Positions 16,149 to 25,072 are shown, counted from the first letter of the stretch. The stretch is 41,223 nucleotides of DNA from an uncultured Anaerolineaceae bacterium (GCA_937897615.1 CALCNO010000187.1:1-41223), one strand, 5' to 3'. Program-made: numbers and translations. The notes: a model not told the origin generated them from the sequence alone.

Positions 16149-16874
16149 CTACACAAGGATTTCTTCGGGGACGATCAGTTCTTCGTTGGCTTTGCGGACG
16201 GAATCGGAGACATTGAAGTCCAGATCGGCGCCGGCCATTTCGCGAACGTAATTCTTGATCAGCTGATCCCAGTATTTCTTGGTCACGTAGTAAACACGTG
16301 CGCCACCCAGTTCGTGCTGAACATCGGGCCACGGGTAAGAAGGCTGAGCCATGCCGAGACCCCAGCGCATCCAGCCGTTGTAGGACTCGTAGGTAGCCCA
16401 CCACTCGGTGTTCTTGATCATTTCAAAGGCATAGTAGGCTTTGGCATAGTACATCACTGCGCCAATGCGGCCGCCGCGGGCCAGGGCCATGGTGTGCAGG
16501 CTGATGTTGATGTCTTCGCTCATGACACGGCCATTGGCGAAACCAACCCACTGCCCATCGATCAAGCCAACGAAGGTATAGGGGTCTTTGAGACGATGGC
16601 GATACCAGCCGAGGATTTCAGAATAGACGCGGGCACCAACGATATCATAGAAGTCATGATCCACGTCCATCAGGCGTTTGACGTATTCCATCATCTTGGG
16701 AGCTTCTTCGATTTTTGCTTCGCGGATGTAGAGGAGGCGGCCATCTTTCAACTTAACCTGCGCGCCGGGCCATTTGGGAAGCTGCATGGCGGGGCCTTGA
16801 AGAAGGGCTTCCACTTCGCGGGCATCGATCTGAAGAATGGGTTCTGTTGCTTTTTCGGGAAGATCGAATTTCAC
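16149..16874 (-). CDS. GNAT-like acyltransferase at the end of the decarboxylase operon
   Basis: A 241-residue soluble protein. The central part (YIREAKIEEAPKMMEYVKRL, then TFVGLIDGQWVGFANGR) fits the first strands and helices of GNAT acyltransferases, and ARGGRIGAVMYYAKAYYAFE is a plausible acyl-CoA loop and helix, though not a perfect Q/RxxGxG/A. The start is GTG 16874, with AAGGAG about 7 bases upstream. It is the last gene of the sodium-pump decarboxylase operon, 38 bases after the cyclase-family gene, and ends just before the bidirectional terminator. It might use the same acyl-CoA pool, but nothing in the sequence fixes the acceptor. Assignment by pattern only. Confidence 0.5.
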   Translation of the reverse strand: MKFDLPEKATEPILQIDAREVEALLQGPAMQLPKWPGAQVKLKDGRLLYIREAKIEEAPKMMEYVKRLMDVDHDFYDIVGARVYSEILGWYRHRLKDPYTFVGLIDGQWVGFANGRVMSEDINISLHTMALARGGRIGAVMYYAKAYYAFEMIKNTEWWATYESYNGWMRWGLGMAQPSYPWPDVQHELGGARVYYVTKKYWDQLIKNYVREMAGADLDFNVSDSVRKANEELIVPEEILV

Positions 16875-16912
16875 TTTAATTCTCCTTGAAAAATGTATGG
16901 TACCTAAGAAGC

Positions 16913-17794
16913 TTAAGCCATATTGGCTTTGCTTAACTTATTCAGGCTTTCAACGTGCTTGGGTTCGTATACATCACCGAACTTGGTTTTCTTCATCTTG
17001 GCAGCCTTGGCCATCAGTTGATCGTATTCCTTGTCTTCCACAAAGGCTACGGCGCGGCCAATGGAGGCTTCGCCATCCACAAAGCGCCACGGGAAGAAAC
17101 CAACCTGCGCGCGGCGGTTGAGGATGAGGTCAAGATTGCCGCCAAAGCACTCGGCGTGGATGATCTGATTGGGGAACATGTCGATGTGCATGAGCTGGTA
17201 CTTCTCATCGGTGAAGTACTCTTCCAGAGATTTCCCGAATTTCTTCTTGAACACGTACTCAGCCTGCTTTGCCTGGCGGGGCATCCACTGGCGGATGATG
17301 GTGTTCATCGGGTGGTCGGCAGAACCGCAGTCAACAGCGATCCAGCGCAGTTTCATCTTCTTGGCCCAGTCGGCGAATTCTTGATCGGGACCGGGGTGCT
17401 TGACCATGTAGCGGATCTCATCGGCAGTGGGCTGATCCCAGCCAAAGTGATGGTAACCGGTGTGGATGACGAGGATATCGCCCTGTTTCACTTCTACGCG
17501 GTCGGTGATCATTTTGCTGGTGTACACATCATAATCACCGCAGACATCGCTCAGGTCAACAATCGCAGCATCGTGTACCAGGTAATCCAGGGGCAATGAT
17601 GCCATATCGCGCCCGGGGGTGTAGAAGTGAATCTCGCCGTCAAGGTGGGTACCGAGATGGTTGGAGTGGGTCAACAGTTGGCCGTTGGCGCCATTTGGAG
17701 CAAGCCTCTTGAAGTACTTTACCTGGAGGGGTTCATAAGTCGGCCAGGCGGGGGTTCCGATTCCCAAAGGGATGGTCAGATCAAGTAGTTTCAT
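16913..17794 (-). CDS. Cyclase-family metal-dependent hydrolase (PF04199)
   Basis: A 293-residue protein with the family signature HxGTHxDxxxH at His46, His50, Asp52 and His56 (HLGTHLDGEIH). Members include kynurenine formamidase KynB and several amide or ring hydrolases that use a metal held by this motif. The start at 17794 is chosen because AGGAG is 7 bases before it; the ATG at 17800 would be only 1 base from the ribosome site. It follows the decarboxylase beta subunit by 63 bases on the same strand. Its presence in this operon suggests hydrolysis of an amide, lactone or cyclic intermediate that feeds the decarboxylase. Substrate unknown. Confidence 0.8.
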   Translation of the reverse strand: MKLLDLTIPLGIGTPAWPTYEPLQVKYFKRLAPNGANGQLLTHSNHLGTHLDGEIHFYTPGRDMASLPLDYLVHDAAIVDLSDVCGDYDVYTSKMITDRVEVKQGDILVIHTGYHHFGWDQPTADEIRYMVKHPGPDQEFADWAKKMKLRWIAVDCGSADHPMNTIIRQWMPRQAKQAEYVFKKKFGKSLEEYFTDEKYQLMHIDMFPNQIIHAECFGGNLDLILNRRAQVGFFPWRFVDGEASIGRAVAFVEDKEYDQLMAKAAKMKKTKFGDVYEPKHVESLNKLSKANMA

Positions 17795-17857
17795 TTGCAT
17801 TCTCCTTTTTCTAAGATAAATTCCAACACTTTTGATTATATCCAGTGTTCACTGGAT

Positions 17858-18985
17858 TTACAGCACACCGGCCATGATCGCCAGTACCACGCCTCCGGCG
17901 ATAACACTGCCAAGCTGACCGGCAGCATTGGCGCCCATTGCATGCATCAGCAGAAAGTTGCTCGTATCATACTCCTGGCCGAAGCGCTGCACGATGCGGG
18001 CAGACATGGGGAAGGCACTGATGCCGGCAGCCCCGATGAGGGGATTGAACTTGCCGCCGGAGAAGAAGTTCATCAGTTTGCCCAGCAGAACGCCGCCAAA
18101 GGTATCCATCACGAAAGCGAAGAGACCCAGAACGAGGATGAGCAGGGTGGTGGGCTTGAGGAAGTTGACACCTTCCATGGTGGAGCCGATGACCAGGCCG
18201 AGGAACAGGGTGGTCAGGTTGGCCAGTTCGTTCTGTGCAGCGTCATTCAAGCGATCCACAGCACCAGACTCGCGGATGAGATTGCCGAACATGAGGGAGG
18301 CGATGAGCGGAGAGGCCTTGGGTGCCAGCAGGGAAACCACCACAGTGACCACGATGGGGAAGAGGATGCGGGTTGTCCGCGATACTTCCTTGATGGTGTA
18401 CGGCATGTGGATGGTTTTCTCTTTGTGCGAGGTCATAATGCGCATCACTGGCGGTTGAATGATGGGTACCAGCGACATGTAGCTGTAAGCACACACGGTG
18501 ATGGGACCCAGCAGTTGCGGAGCCAGCTTGGAAGAGACGTAAATGGCGGTTGGGCCGTCAATGGCGCCGATGATGCCAATGCTGGCGGCTTCGTTGAGGG
18601 TGAAGAGGCCGGTTGCCAGTGCCAGCAGCATGGTGATGAAGATACCAAACTGCCCGGCGGCTCCCAGCAGTGCCATCTTGGGGTTTTCCATCAACGGGCC
18701 AAAGTCCGTCATGGCGCCAATGGCGATGAAGACGAACAGGGGGAAGAGTTCGGTGGCGATGCCGGCATCGAAGAGGCTTTTTAACCAGCCGCCGGCTTCA
18801 GTGGCGCCGGTGAGGGGCAGGTTGGCAAGCATGGCGCCAAACCCGATGGGCAGAAGCAGGGAAGGCTCATAATCTTTGGCAATGGCGAGGAAGATCAGAA
18901 CGCCACCAACCGCGATCATCACCAGGTTCTGCCAGTGCAGGGCTTTGAATGCGTCAAGTAAGACGAGTAATCGCGAAAAGTCCAT
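17858..18985 (-). CDS. mmdB: Na+-translocating decarboxylase beta subunit (membrane carboxybiotin decarboxylase)
   Basis: A 375-residue membrane protein with about 9-11 hydrophobic segments, the usual size for MmdB/OadB/GcdB. Characteristic stretches include PPVMRIMTSHKEKTIHM, GNLIRESGAVDRL and ISAFPMSARIVQRFG. The subunit decarboxylates carboxybiotin on the carrier protein and uses the energy to move Na+ out of the cell. GAGG precedes the ATG; the gene starts 7 bases after the biotin carrier gene. The neighbouring alpha subunit decides the substrate, and that points to methylmalonyl-CoA (or a similar acyl-CoA), not oxaloacetate. Confidence 0.9.
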   Translation of the reverse strand: MDFSRLLVLLDAFKALHWQNLVMIAVGGVLIFLAIAKDYEPSLLLPIGFGAMLANLPLTGATEAGGWLKSLFDAGIATELFPLFVFIAIGAMTDFGPLMENPKMALLGAAGQFGIFITMLLALATGLFTLNEAASIGIIGAIDGPTAIYVSSKLAPQLLGPITVCAYSYMSLVPIIQPPVMRIMTSHKEKTIHMPYTIKEVSRTTRILFPIVVTVVVSLLAPKASPLIASLMFGNLIRESGAVDRLNDAAQNELANLTTLFLGLVIGSTMEGVNFLKPTTLLILVLGLFAFVMDTFGGVLLGKLMNFFSGGKFNPLIGAAGISAFPMSARIVQRFGQEYDTSNFLLMHAMGANAAGQLGSVIAGGVVLAIMAGVL

Positions 18986-18992
18986 ATCAACC

Positions 18993-19439
18993 TCACGCGA
19001 ACCGAACGATCACCGCGCCAAAGGGGACGCGCTGACCTTCGCTAACCTCAACGGAGGCAACCGTTCCATCGCGCTGTGCTCGGATCAAGTTCTTCATTTT
19101 CATGGCTTCAAGGGCACACACGGTATCGCCAGTGGATACCTTATCGCCGGGTTTGACGGTGATATCCATGATCACACCGGGCATGGGTGCGCTGATGACA
19201 TCGGTAGCGCCAGCAGAGGCAATGGCAACCGCAGCGGCTTTTTCGGCCGGGGCAGCAGCAGCTTTGGCAGGCACAGCCGCAGCCTTGGCAACGGGTGCAG
19301 CCACAGCACCGCCGGCTTCTTCGATTTCGATTGCATAAGAAGTACCGTTAACGGTCACATCCGCTGATCCGCCGGAAAAATCGCTTACTTCTACCTCAAA
19401 GGATTTGCCGTTTACTTTTACTTGTAGCTTTTTGCTCAT
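18993..19439 (-). CDS. mmdC: Biotin carboxyl carrier subunit of the Na+-pump decarboxylase
   Basis: A 148-residue protein. The N-terminal 40 residues form a small beta-rich segment (KLQVKVNGKSFEVEV), followed by an Ala/Pro-rich flexible linker (about 44-78) and a biotinyl domain (80-148) with the modification site EAMKM, Lys114. The linker lets the biotin arm travel between the carboxyltransferase (alpha) and the membrane decarboxylase (beta). The gene order alpha-delta-gamma-beta matches known mmd clusters, which also often have a small epsilon subunit that is not seen here. Confidence 0.92.
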   Translation of the reverse strand: MSKKLQVKVNGKSFEVEVSDFSGGSADVTVNGTSYAIEIEEAGGAVAAPVAKAAAVPAKAAAAPAEKAAAVAIASAGATDVISAPMPGVIMDITVKPGDKVSTGDTVCALEAMKMKNLIRAQRDGTVASVEVSEGQRVPFGAVIVRFA

Positions 19440-19478
19440 TTTATTCTCCTACGATCTCCTGATTTTTCTTGATTTGGA

Positions 19479-19778
19479 TCAATTGGATGTCCGGTAAGGG
19501 CCGGGGCCGGTAGCTAACGTAGCTCCCAATTGGCCGGCACGCTGCGAGCGCAGGTACGAGACGGCAGCCAGGGTAGCGGCGATCGCTTCGGCATCAGAAT
19601 CTTCTTTGGTTTCGATCTGTGCCGGCTTCACTTCTTCCACAGCCTCTTCTTCGGCTTCTGCTTTGGGTGGGAAGAGCTTTTGCAAGAGAATGATCACGCC
19701 GATGAAGATGCCCAGAGCGACAAAAGTGACCAGGAGACCGACGACGCTGATCAATAAACCTGTTTGAAAATCAGTCAA
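19479..19778 (-). CDS. mmdD: OadG/MmdD-like small membrane subunit of the decarboxylase
   Basis: A 99-residue protein with one membrane helix at about 8-34 and an acidic then hydrophilic tail, the layout of OadG/MmdD assembly subunits. The tail ends with AIAATLAAVSYLRSQRAG, which is similar to the helix that contacts the carboxyltransferase in this family. It starts at TTG 19778 with GAGGAGGTG just before. It holds the alpha subunit onto the membrane part of the pump. It lies between the alpha subunit and the biotin carrier, 26 bases after the former. Confidence 0.8.
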   Translation of the reverse strand: MTDFQTGLLISVVGLLVTFVALGIFIGVIILLQKLFPPKAEAEEEAVEEVKPAQIETKEDSDAEAIAATLAAVSYLRSQRAGQLGATLATGPGPYRTSN

Positions 19779-19804
19779 AGTAACACCTCCTCATTTCACC
19801 AGGA

Positions 19805-21376
19805 CTAGAGAGGCATGCAGCCGTGTTTCTTGGCCGGTGCATGAGATTTCTTGTCGCGCAGCAGTTCCAGAGCGGCGATCAGGCGCGGGCGGGTTTCGTG
19901 CGGAAGGATCACATCATCCACAAAACCAGCAGAGGCAGCTTTGTACGGGTTGGAGAATTTTTCGCGGAATTCTGCCACCAGGCGCTTACGTTCGGCACCA
20001 CCATCGTCCTTTTCCGCCAGTTCCTTGCGGTAGAGGATGGCAACGGCACCTTCGGCGCCCATTACGGCAATTTCGGCACCCGGCCAGGCAAAGACCAGAT
20101 CGGAGTGGATGTGCTTGCTGCTCATCACGATGTATGCGCCGCCGTAACCCTTGCGGGTGATGACGGTGAGCAGGGGAACCGTGGCTTCAGAGAAGGCGTA
20201 GACGATCTTGGCGCCGTGGCGGATGATGCCGCCATGTTCCTGTGAAACACCGGGGAGGAAGCCGGGGGAATCGGAGAAGGTGACAATGGGAAGGTTGAAG
20301 GCATCGCAGAAGCGGATGAAGCGTGCCATTTTATCGGCGGCATCGATGTCAATAGAGCCGGCCATAAAGAGCGGCTGCTGGGCAACGATACCAACCGACT
20401 GGCCGTGCAGGCGGGCAAAGCCGATGACGGCGTTCTGGGCAAAGTTTGCCATTACTTCAAAGAAGGAACCGCGGTCACAGACGTGCTCGATGACCTCTTT
20501 CATGTCGTAGCCAACGGAGGGGTCGGCCGGCACGAGGGAATCCAATTCCTTATCCATGCGCCAGGGATCGTCGGTAACTTCAACGGCCGGTGCGGTTTCA
20601 GCATTATTGGAGGGGAGGTAGCTGAGGATGGTGCGTACAAAGGCGAAAGCCTGTTTTTCATCATCGGCGGCAAAGTGTGCTACGCCGCTGGTGGAGGAGT
20701 GCGTCATGGCGCCGCCCAGGGTCTCAACATCCACAACCTCATGGGTAACGGTCTTGATCACTTCTGGCCCGGTGATGAACATGTTGCTGATGTTCTTGGT
20801 CATTACAATGAAGTCAGTGAGAGCGGGGGAATACACAGCGCCGCCGGCGCACGGGCCAAGGATCACAGAGATCTGCGGCACCACGCCAGAGGCCTGTGTG
20901 TTGCGGTAAAAGAGTTCACCATAAGCATAGAGGGAGAAGATGCCTTCCTGGATGCGGGCACCGCCACCGTCGTTGAGGCCGATTACGGGTACGCCGGCGT
21001 CCATCGCCAGATCCATGATGTGGCAAACTTTCTGCCCGGCAATTTCGCCAAAGGAGCCGCCCATCACGGTAAAGTCCTGGGCATAAACGCAAACGCGGCG
21101 GCCGTTGATTTTGCCAAAACCAGCCACCACGCCATCACCGGGGGTCTTTTCCTTGTCCATGCCAAAATCGGTATGGCGGTTGACCATCAGGCCGTTGATC
21201 TCTTGGAACGAACCCTCATCCAGCAGCGCATCGATGCGTTCCCTTGCAGTCAATTTACCTTTGGCATGCTGGGCTTCGATCCTTTTCTCGCCGCCGCCTG
21301 CCTTGCTCTGTTTGCGCAGATCCTTTAGCTTGTCCATAAAGGCTTCTTGAGCGCTGTCAGCTTTTGCTTGAGCCAT
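19805..21376 (-). CDS. mmdA: Carboxyltransferase alpha subunit, methylmalonyl-CoA decarboxylase type
   Basis: A 523-residue acyl-CoA carboxylase beta-type protein, near the length of MmdA/PccB (about 510-520) and shorter than glutaconyl-CoA GcdA (about 585). Seen: HAKGKLTARERIDALLDEGSF, GLNDGGGARIQEG and GPCAGGAVYSPALTDF oxyanion-type motifs, then a second crotonase fold with GYGGAYIVMSSKH. It transfers the carboxyl group of an acyl-CoA to biotin. The start at 21376 has GGAGG at 7 bases; a longer frame from 21412 crosses that ribosome site. With the D, C and B subunits downstream, it forms a sodium-exporting decarboxylase. Substrate (methylmalonyl-CoA) is inferred from similarity only. Confidence 0.88.
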   Translation of the reverse strand: MAQAKADSAQEAFMDKLKDLRKQSKAGGGEKRIEAQHAKGKLTARERIDALLDEGSFQEINGLMVNRHTDFGMDKEKTPGDGVVAGFGKINGRRVCVYAQDFTVMGGSFGEIAGQKVCHIMDLAMDAGVPVIGLNDGGGARIQEGIFSLYAYGELFYRNTQASGVVPQISVILGPCAGGAVYSPALTDFIVMTKNISNMFITGPEVIKTVTHEVVDVETLGGAMTHSSTSGVAHFAADDEKQAFAFVRTILSYLPSNNAETAPAVEVTDDPWRMDKELDSLVPADPSVGYDMKEVIEHVCDRGSFFEVMANFAQNAVIGFARLHGQSVGIVAQQPLFMAGSIDIDAADKMARFIRFCDAFNLPIVTFSDSPGFLPGVSQEHGGIIRHGAKIVYAFSEATVPLLTVITRKGYGGAYIVMSSKHIHSDLVFAWPGAEIAVMGAEGAVAILYRKELAEKDDGGAERKRLVAEFREKFSNPYKAASAGFVDDVILPHETRPRLIAALELLRDKKSHAPAKKHGCMPL

Positions 21377-21420
21377 TACTACCTCCGATTTTTGAATTTT
21401 GATAATTTCCAAACAATGCT

Positions 21421-21449
21421 ATTTTATGTTCGAACCCCCAGGCCTTCAA
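21421..21449 (-). promoter_or_regulatory. Candidate promoter of the mmd operon
   Basis: On the minus strand TTGAAG (21444-21449), 17-base spacer, TAAAAT (21421-21426), about 45 bases before the mmdA start at 21376. Reasonable match; not the only possible one in this AT-rich gap. Confidence 0.5.
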
Positions 21450-21512
21450 GTGATAGTTATAGGTTTGTGGCTGGTTGATTGTCATATTCTCATTATCGGC
21501 ATAAAAGCAATA

Positions 21513-21542
21513 AAAAAGGCGTAAGTGACTCACTTACGCCTT
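21513..21542 (-). terminator. Terminator of the nucleoside-type ABC operon
   Basis: AAGGCGTAAGTGA (21516-21528) pairs with TCACTTACGCCTT (21530-21542); on the minus strand it is followed by TTTT. It lies directly after the permease stop. Confidence 0.85.
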
Positions 21543-21550
21543 GATTGCGA

Positions 21551-22462
21551 TTACTCCCGTTTATACGGCTTGAGCAGTGCTGCCGGGTAAGAGGCGTTTC
21601 TGCCGGCCAGTGTGAGTGCAATGATGGTGACGATGTACGGAAGTGCCAGGAAAAGCTCGTAAGGCAGCTTGAGGCCTGTCAGTTGGAGGCGAGATTGAAG
21701 CGCCTGCACACCGCCGAAGAGTAGTGCCCCCCACAGCACCCGGATGGGCTGCCAGTTGCCGAAGATGATCAGGGCAATACACACCCAGCCGCGCCCGGCA
21801 ATGATCTCAAAGGAGAAGGAGCCAAGCTGCGCAATGGAGAGGAATGCCCCACCCACTGCCATCAGCGCACCGCCGATTACCAGGGCCGAGGTGCGCAACT
21901 GGTATACATTGATGCCGGCAGCATCGGTGGCCTCGGGGTTAACGCCCACAGAGCGGATCTTGAGCCCAAAGTTGGTGCGGAAGAGGATGAACCACACCAC
22001 CGGGATGATGGCAATGGCAATGTAAGTCAACAGGTACTGGGAGAAGATATCATGCAGCACCGGAATGTTATTGAACACCTGCAACTGCTTGAAGGGCACA
22101 ATGGCGGGCGGGCGCTGGTTCTCGCCAAAAATCGCGCGGTAGCTGAACAACGAGAGCGCCGTAAGCAGCAGTGTAATCCCCAGGCCGGAAACGTGCTGGT
22201 TGAGGCCCAGGCGTACCGCAAACAGGCTCATCAGCAAGCCGGCGATGACGCCCGAGATAATGGCACCCAGCAGCCCGATCCACAGCGAGTTGGAAAGGTA
22301 AGCCACTGCAAAACCGGTGAAAGCGCCAAAGAACATGGTGCCTTCAATGCCCAGGTTGAGGATGCCGGCGCGTTCACAGAACAGCTCGCCCAGGGTGGCA
22401 AAGATCAAGGGGGTGGCCACGCGCAGGGTGGCGGCGATAAGACTGACAATAAAATCATCCAT
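21551..22462 (-). CDS. ABC transporter permease, nucleoside/BMP-type (second permease)
   Basis: A 303-residue membrane protein with about 8 hydrophobic segments. LGELFCERAGILNLGIEGTMFFGAF is the conserved start motif of BPD_transp_2 permeases of the NupQ/YufQ type, which import nucleosides with a BMP lipoprotein. GVNPEATDAAGIN is the usual coupling loop for the ATPase. It starts 1 base after the stop of the first permease and is the last gene before a strong terminator. Substrate cannot be read from the sequence; the downstream (in genome, upstream in transcription order) lipoprotein and the neighbouring purine-type enzymes favour a nucleoside or base. Confidence 0.9.
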   Translation of the reverse strand: MDDFIVSLIAATLRVATPLIFATLGELFCERAGILNLGIEGTMFFGAFTGFAVAYLSNSLWIGLLGAIISGVIAGLLMSLFAVRLGLNQHVSGLGITLLLTALSLFSYRAIFGENQRPPAIVPFKQLQVFNNIPVLHDIFSQYLLTYIAIAIIPVVWFILFRTNFGLKIRSVGVNPEATDAAGINVYQLRTSALVIGGALMAVGGAFLSIAQLGSFSFEIIAGRGWVCIALIIFGNWQPIRVLWGALLFGGVQALQSRLQLTGLKLPYELFLALPYIVTIIALTLAGRNASYPAALLKPYKRE

Positions 22463-22463
22463 G

Positions 22464-23516
22464 TTACACCTTCCTGATGCGGTAGTTTTGCAAGAGCAGC
22501 ATTGCCAGCGTTACCAGCAGCAGTGTAGATTGCACCACGTCCCCCAGGTAAACAGGCACGTGCAGCGCCATACTCACGTTGAGGGATCCTGTGCCGATGA
22601 TGCCGATAAACAGCGCGGCAATGAGCACCCCGATGGGATTAAGCCCGCCGAGGGTGGCAGCAATGATGCCGGTATAGCCATACCCGCTCGAAAGATCGTT
22701 GATCAGGTGATAGTGGATACCGGCGATCTCACCAACGCCGGCCAGGCCGGCAATGCCGCCGCTGACCAGCGCAGCCACCAGCATGGTGCGGTTGACGTTA
22801 ATGCCGGCAAACTGGGCACCGATCTTGCTGGCGCCCGAAGCGCGCATTTTAAGGCCGAGTGAGGTCTTTTTGAGGAGGATATAGACAATCACGGCCACAA
22901 CCAGGGCTATGATAAAACCCAGGTGCAGGCGTGAACGCGTTACCAGTTTGACATACCTTGCAGCTTCAAAGATTTCCGGGGATTGCTGCGCGCCGGTTTC
23001 AGGGTTGCGCCAGATGCCGTTGAGCAGCCAGGAAACGATGTAGGCCATAATAGAGTTCATCAACAGCGTGGTCACGACCTCATCCACTTTTAGCTTGATC
23101 TTGAGGATGGCCGGGATGAGTGCCCATAACATTCCTGCGATAAATCCACTGATCATCATTAATGGTACAGCGGCGATTGCCGGGAGTGAGGTGAAGGTGA
23201 TGCCTACCCAGGTGGCAGCAATGGCCCCTGCGTAGAGCTGGCCTTCGGCACCGATGTTGAAGTATCCCGAGGCAAAGGCAACGGTCACCGCCATGCCGGT
23301 AAGGATGAGGGGAGTGGATTTGACCAGTACTTCCAGGATGGAGAAGCGCGAAGAGACCGGTTCGATCAACAGGTGGTAATACGCGGCAAAAGGATTGGCT
23401 TTTGCCAGCAGGATGAGAACCGATGTAACGATAAAGGTTACGAGGACTGCCGCCACCGGGATGAGAGTCTTTGCCCATGCAGGAGAAGCGGCGCGTTCGA
23501 TTTTAAACTTGGTCAC
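22464..23516 (-). CDS. ABC transporter permease, nucleoside/BMP-type (first permease)
   Basis: A 350-residue membrane protein of the NupP/YufP type with about 9-10 hydrophobic segments. ATPLI-like STPLILTGMAVTVAFASGYFNIGAEGQ is the usual N-terminal loop of this permease group, and GASKIGAQFAGINVNR is the ATPase-coupling loop. Start is GTG 23516 with AAGGAGA 8 bases before it. It pairs with the 303-residue permease to form a heterodimeric channel. It follows the ATPase gene by 26 bases. Confidence 0.9.
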   Translation of the reverse strand: MTKFKIERAASPAWAKTLIPVAAVLVTFIVTSVLILLAKANPFAAYYHLLIEPVSSRFSILEVLVKSTPLILTGMAVTVAFASGYFNIGAEGQLYAGAIAATWVGITFTSLPAIAAVPLMMISGFIAGMLWALIPAILKIKLKVDEVVTTLLMNSIMAYIVSWLLNGIWRNPETGAQQSPEIFEAARYVKLVTRSRLHLGFIIALVVAVIVYILLKKTSLGLKMRASGASKIGAQFAGINVNRTMLVAALVSGGIAGLAGVGEIAGIHYHLINDLSSGYGYTGIIAATLGGLNPIGVLIAALFIGIIGTGSLNVSMALHVPVYLGDVVQSTLLLVTLAMLLLQNYRIRKV

Positions 23517-23542
23517 GATGGAATCTCCTTTCAGCTAAATTC

Positions 23543-25027
23543 TCATTCGGCGCCGGCCATTAACAGGCCAATGCGTTCCGGCGTGGCTTCTGCCGAAGGA
23601 ACAATCCCGCGGATGGTGCCTTCGTAGATCACGGCGATCCTGTCGGAGAGCGCCAGCACTTCTTCCAGGTCTTCGGAGAGCAGCACAATGGCAGTGCCCT
23701 TTTCGCTCTCTTCAAGAAGGCGTTTGCGCACATACTCGGTTGCGCCCACATCCAGGCCGCGGGTGGGCTGCGAGGCAATGAGCACTTTTGGCTTGCGCGA
23801 AAGCGCCCGTGCCAGCACCACCTTTTGCATATTGCCGCCTGAGAGTTTGCGTAACTGGTCATTGGGAGAGGCTTTGATCTGGAATTCCTTGATCTTCTCT
23901 TTGGCAGATTCGATCACCTTTTTCTGGTCCAAAAAGCCATTTTTAATGAAATCTTGCAGGTTTTCAATGGCCAGGTTTTCTGCCACCGTCAGTTCGCCAA
24001 TGGTGCCTTCATGGCGGTCTTCGGGGGTACGCCCAACCCCTGCATTGGAGATTTCGCCGGGAGAGAGATGAGTGATCTCTTTGCCATCCACCGTGATCGT
24101 TCCTGAAGTTGGCTTGAGCAAGCCGGTGAGCACGTTGGTGAGTTCGCCCTGCCCGTTGCCAGATACTCCGGCAATGCCCAGAATTTCGCCCCTGGCAACT
24201 TCAAAACTGATGTCAGTGAGAAGCTGTTTTCCGCTTTTACCTGCCAGAGACACGCCAGAAAGCTGGTAAACGGTACCATCCTGTTTGTGGGTGGTTTCCC
24301 GGCGGATGCCAAAGGTCTCGCGGCCTACCATCATCTTGGCCAACTCCACCTGGGTGGTATCGCTTTTCTTGACAGTGCTGGTCACGTGACCATCGCGTAA
24401 AACGGTGATTCGGTCACAAACAGCCATCACCTCTACAAGTTTATGGCTGATAAAAATCACAGAAAGGCCGGATTTGACTAACCGGACAAGCGATTCGAAG
24501 AGTACATCAACTTCCTGCGGCACAAGCACGGCCGTTGGCTCATCCATGATCAAGATGCGCGCGTTACGGTAAAGCGCCTTGAGGATTTCTACCCGCTGGC
24601 GCTCTCCCACCGAAAGATCGCGCACCAGAGCGGCAGGATCAACTTCGATGCCAAATCGTTCAGAGGCTTCTGCCACACTTTTTTCAATTTCGCGGCTAGA
24701 AATGGTGGGGCTATTGAGGTAGCCCAATACGATATTCTCGGCAACAGTCAGGGTGGGCACAAGGGTAAAGTGCTGGGTGACCATGCCGATGCCGGCAGCG
24801 ATGGCATCTTTGGGGGAGGTGATGTTTACCTTTTTCCCATTGACAAAGATCTCGCCTTCGTCTGGACGGTACAATCCGTACAAAATGCGCATCAAAGTGG
24901 TTTTGCCGGCGCCATTTTCGCCAAGAAGGGCATGGATCTCTCCGCTTTCCAGGCAGAAATGAACATCCACATTTGCTTTCACATTTCCAAAGGTTTTGTA
25001 GATCCCCTTCATCTCAACAGCGAGCAT
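23543..25027 (-). CDS. ABC transporter ATP-binding protein with two ATPase domains (NupO/RbsA-like)
   Basis: A 494-residue fused double ATPase. The first domain has a normal Walker A (GENGAGKTT, 36-44) and signature LSVGERQRVEI; the second has a degenerate Walker A (GVSGNGQGE) and signature LSGGNMQKV. This asymmetric pattern is normal for sugar and nucleoside importers of this class. It powers the two permeases downstream. Its start lies 88 bases after the lipoprotein stop; a strong hairpin fills that gap, so its mRNA level is probably lower than that of the lipoprotein. Confidence 0.93.
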   Translation of the reverse strand: MLAVEMKGIYKTFGNVKANVDVHFCLESGEIHALLGENGAGKTTLMRILYGLYRPDEGEIFVNGKKVNITSPKDAIAAGIGMVTQHFTLVPTLTVAENIVLGYLNSPTISSREIEKSVAEASERFGIEVDPAALVRDLSVGERQRVEILKALYRNARILIMDEPTAVLVPQEVDVLFESLVRLVKSGLSVIFISHKLVEVMAVCDRITVLRDGHVTSTVKKSDTTQVELAKMMVGRETFGIRRETTHKQDGTVYQLSGVSLAGKSGKQLLTDISFEVARGEILGIAGVSGNGQGELTNVLTGLLKPTSGTITVDGKEITHLSPGEISNAGVGRTPEDRHEGTIGELTVAENLAIENLQDFIKNGFLDQKKVIESAKEKIKEFQIKASPNDQLRKLSGGNMQKVVLARALSRKPKVLIASQPTRGLDVGATEYVRKRLLEESEKGTAIVLLSEDLEEVLALSDRIAVIYEGTIRGIVPSAEATPERIGLLMAGAE

Positions 25028-25072
25028 AATACATCCTTTAAAACGAGACTTTTGGTGCCAATAAAAAATTTC

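Noticed and set aside
15834..16889. Long open frame (about 350 codons) on the plus strand across the GNAT-like gene
   Set aside because: It is antisense to the GNAT-like gene and part of the AllH-like gene, has no ribosome site, runs through a perfect terminator and its product has no recognisable domain.
17795..18784. Plus-strand frame of about 330 codons opposite mmdB
   Set aside because: Very His/Gly/Gln-rich product, typical of the reverse complement of a GC-rich membrane-protein gene; mmdB itself is clearly coding.
20405..21328. Plus-strand frame of about 300 codons opposite mmdA
   Set aside because: Antisense shadow; mmdA has all family motifs and a ribosome site.
19805..21376. Glutaconyl-CoA decarboxylase alpha subunit
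   Set aside because: The protein is about 523 residues, the MmdA/PccB length, not the longer GcdA type; not excluded for a related acyl-CoA.
21427..21512. Possible riboswitch in the leader region near mmdA
   Set aside because: No conserved riboswitch core or terminator/antiterminator pair could be recognised on the mmdA strand; it is the upstream promoter region and the gap behind the ABC operon.
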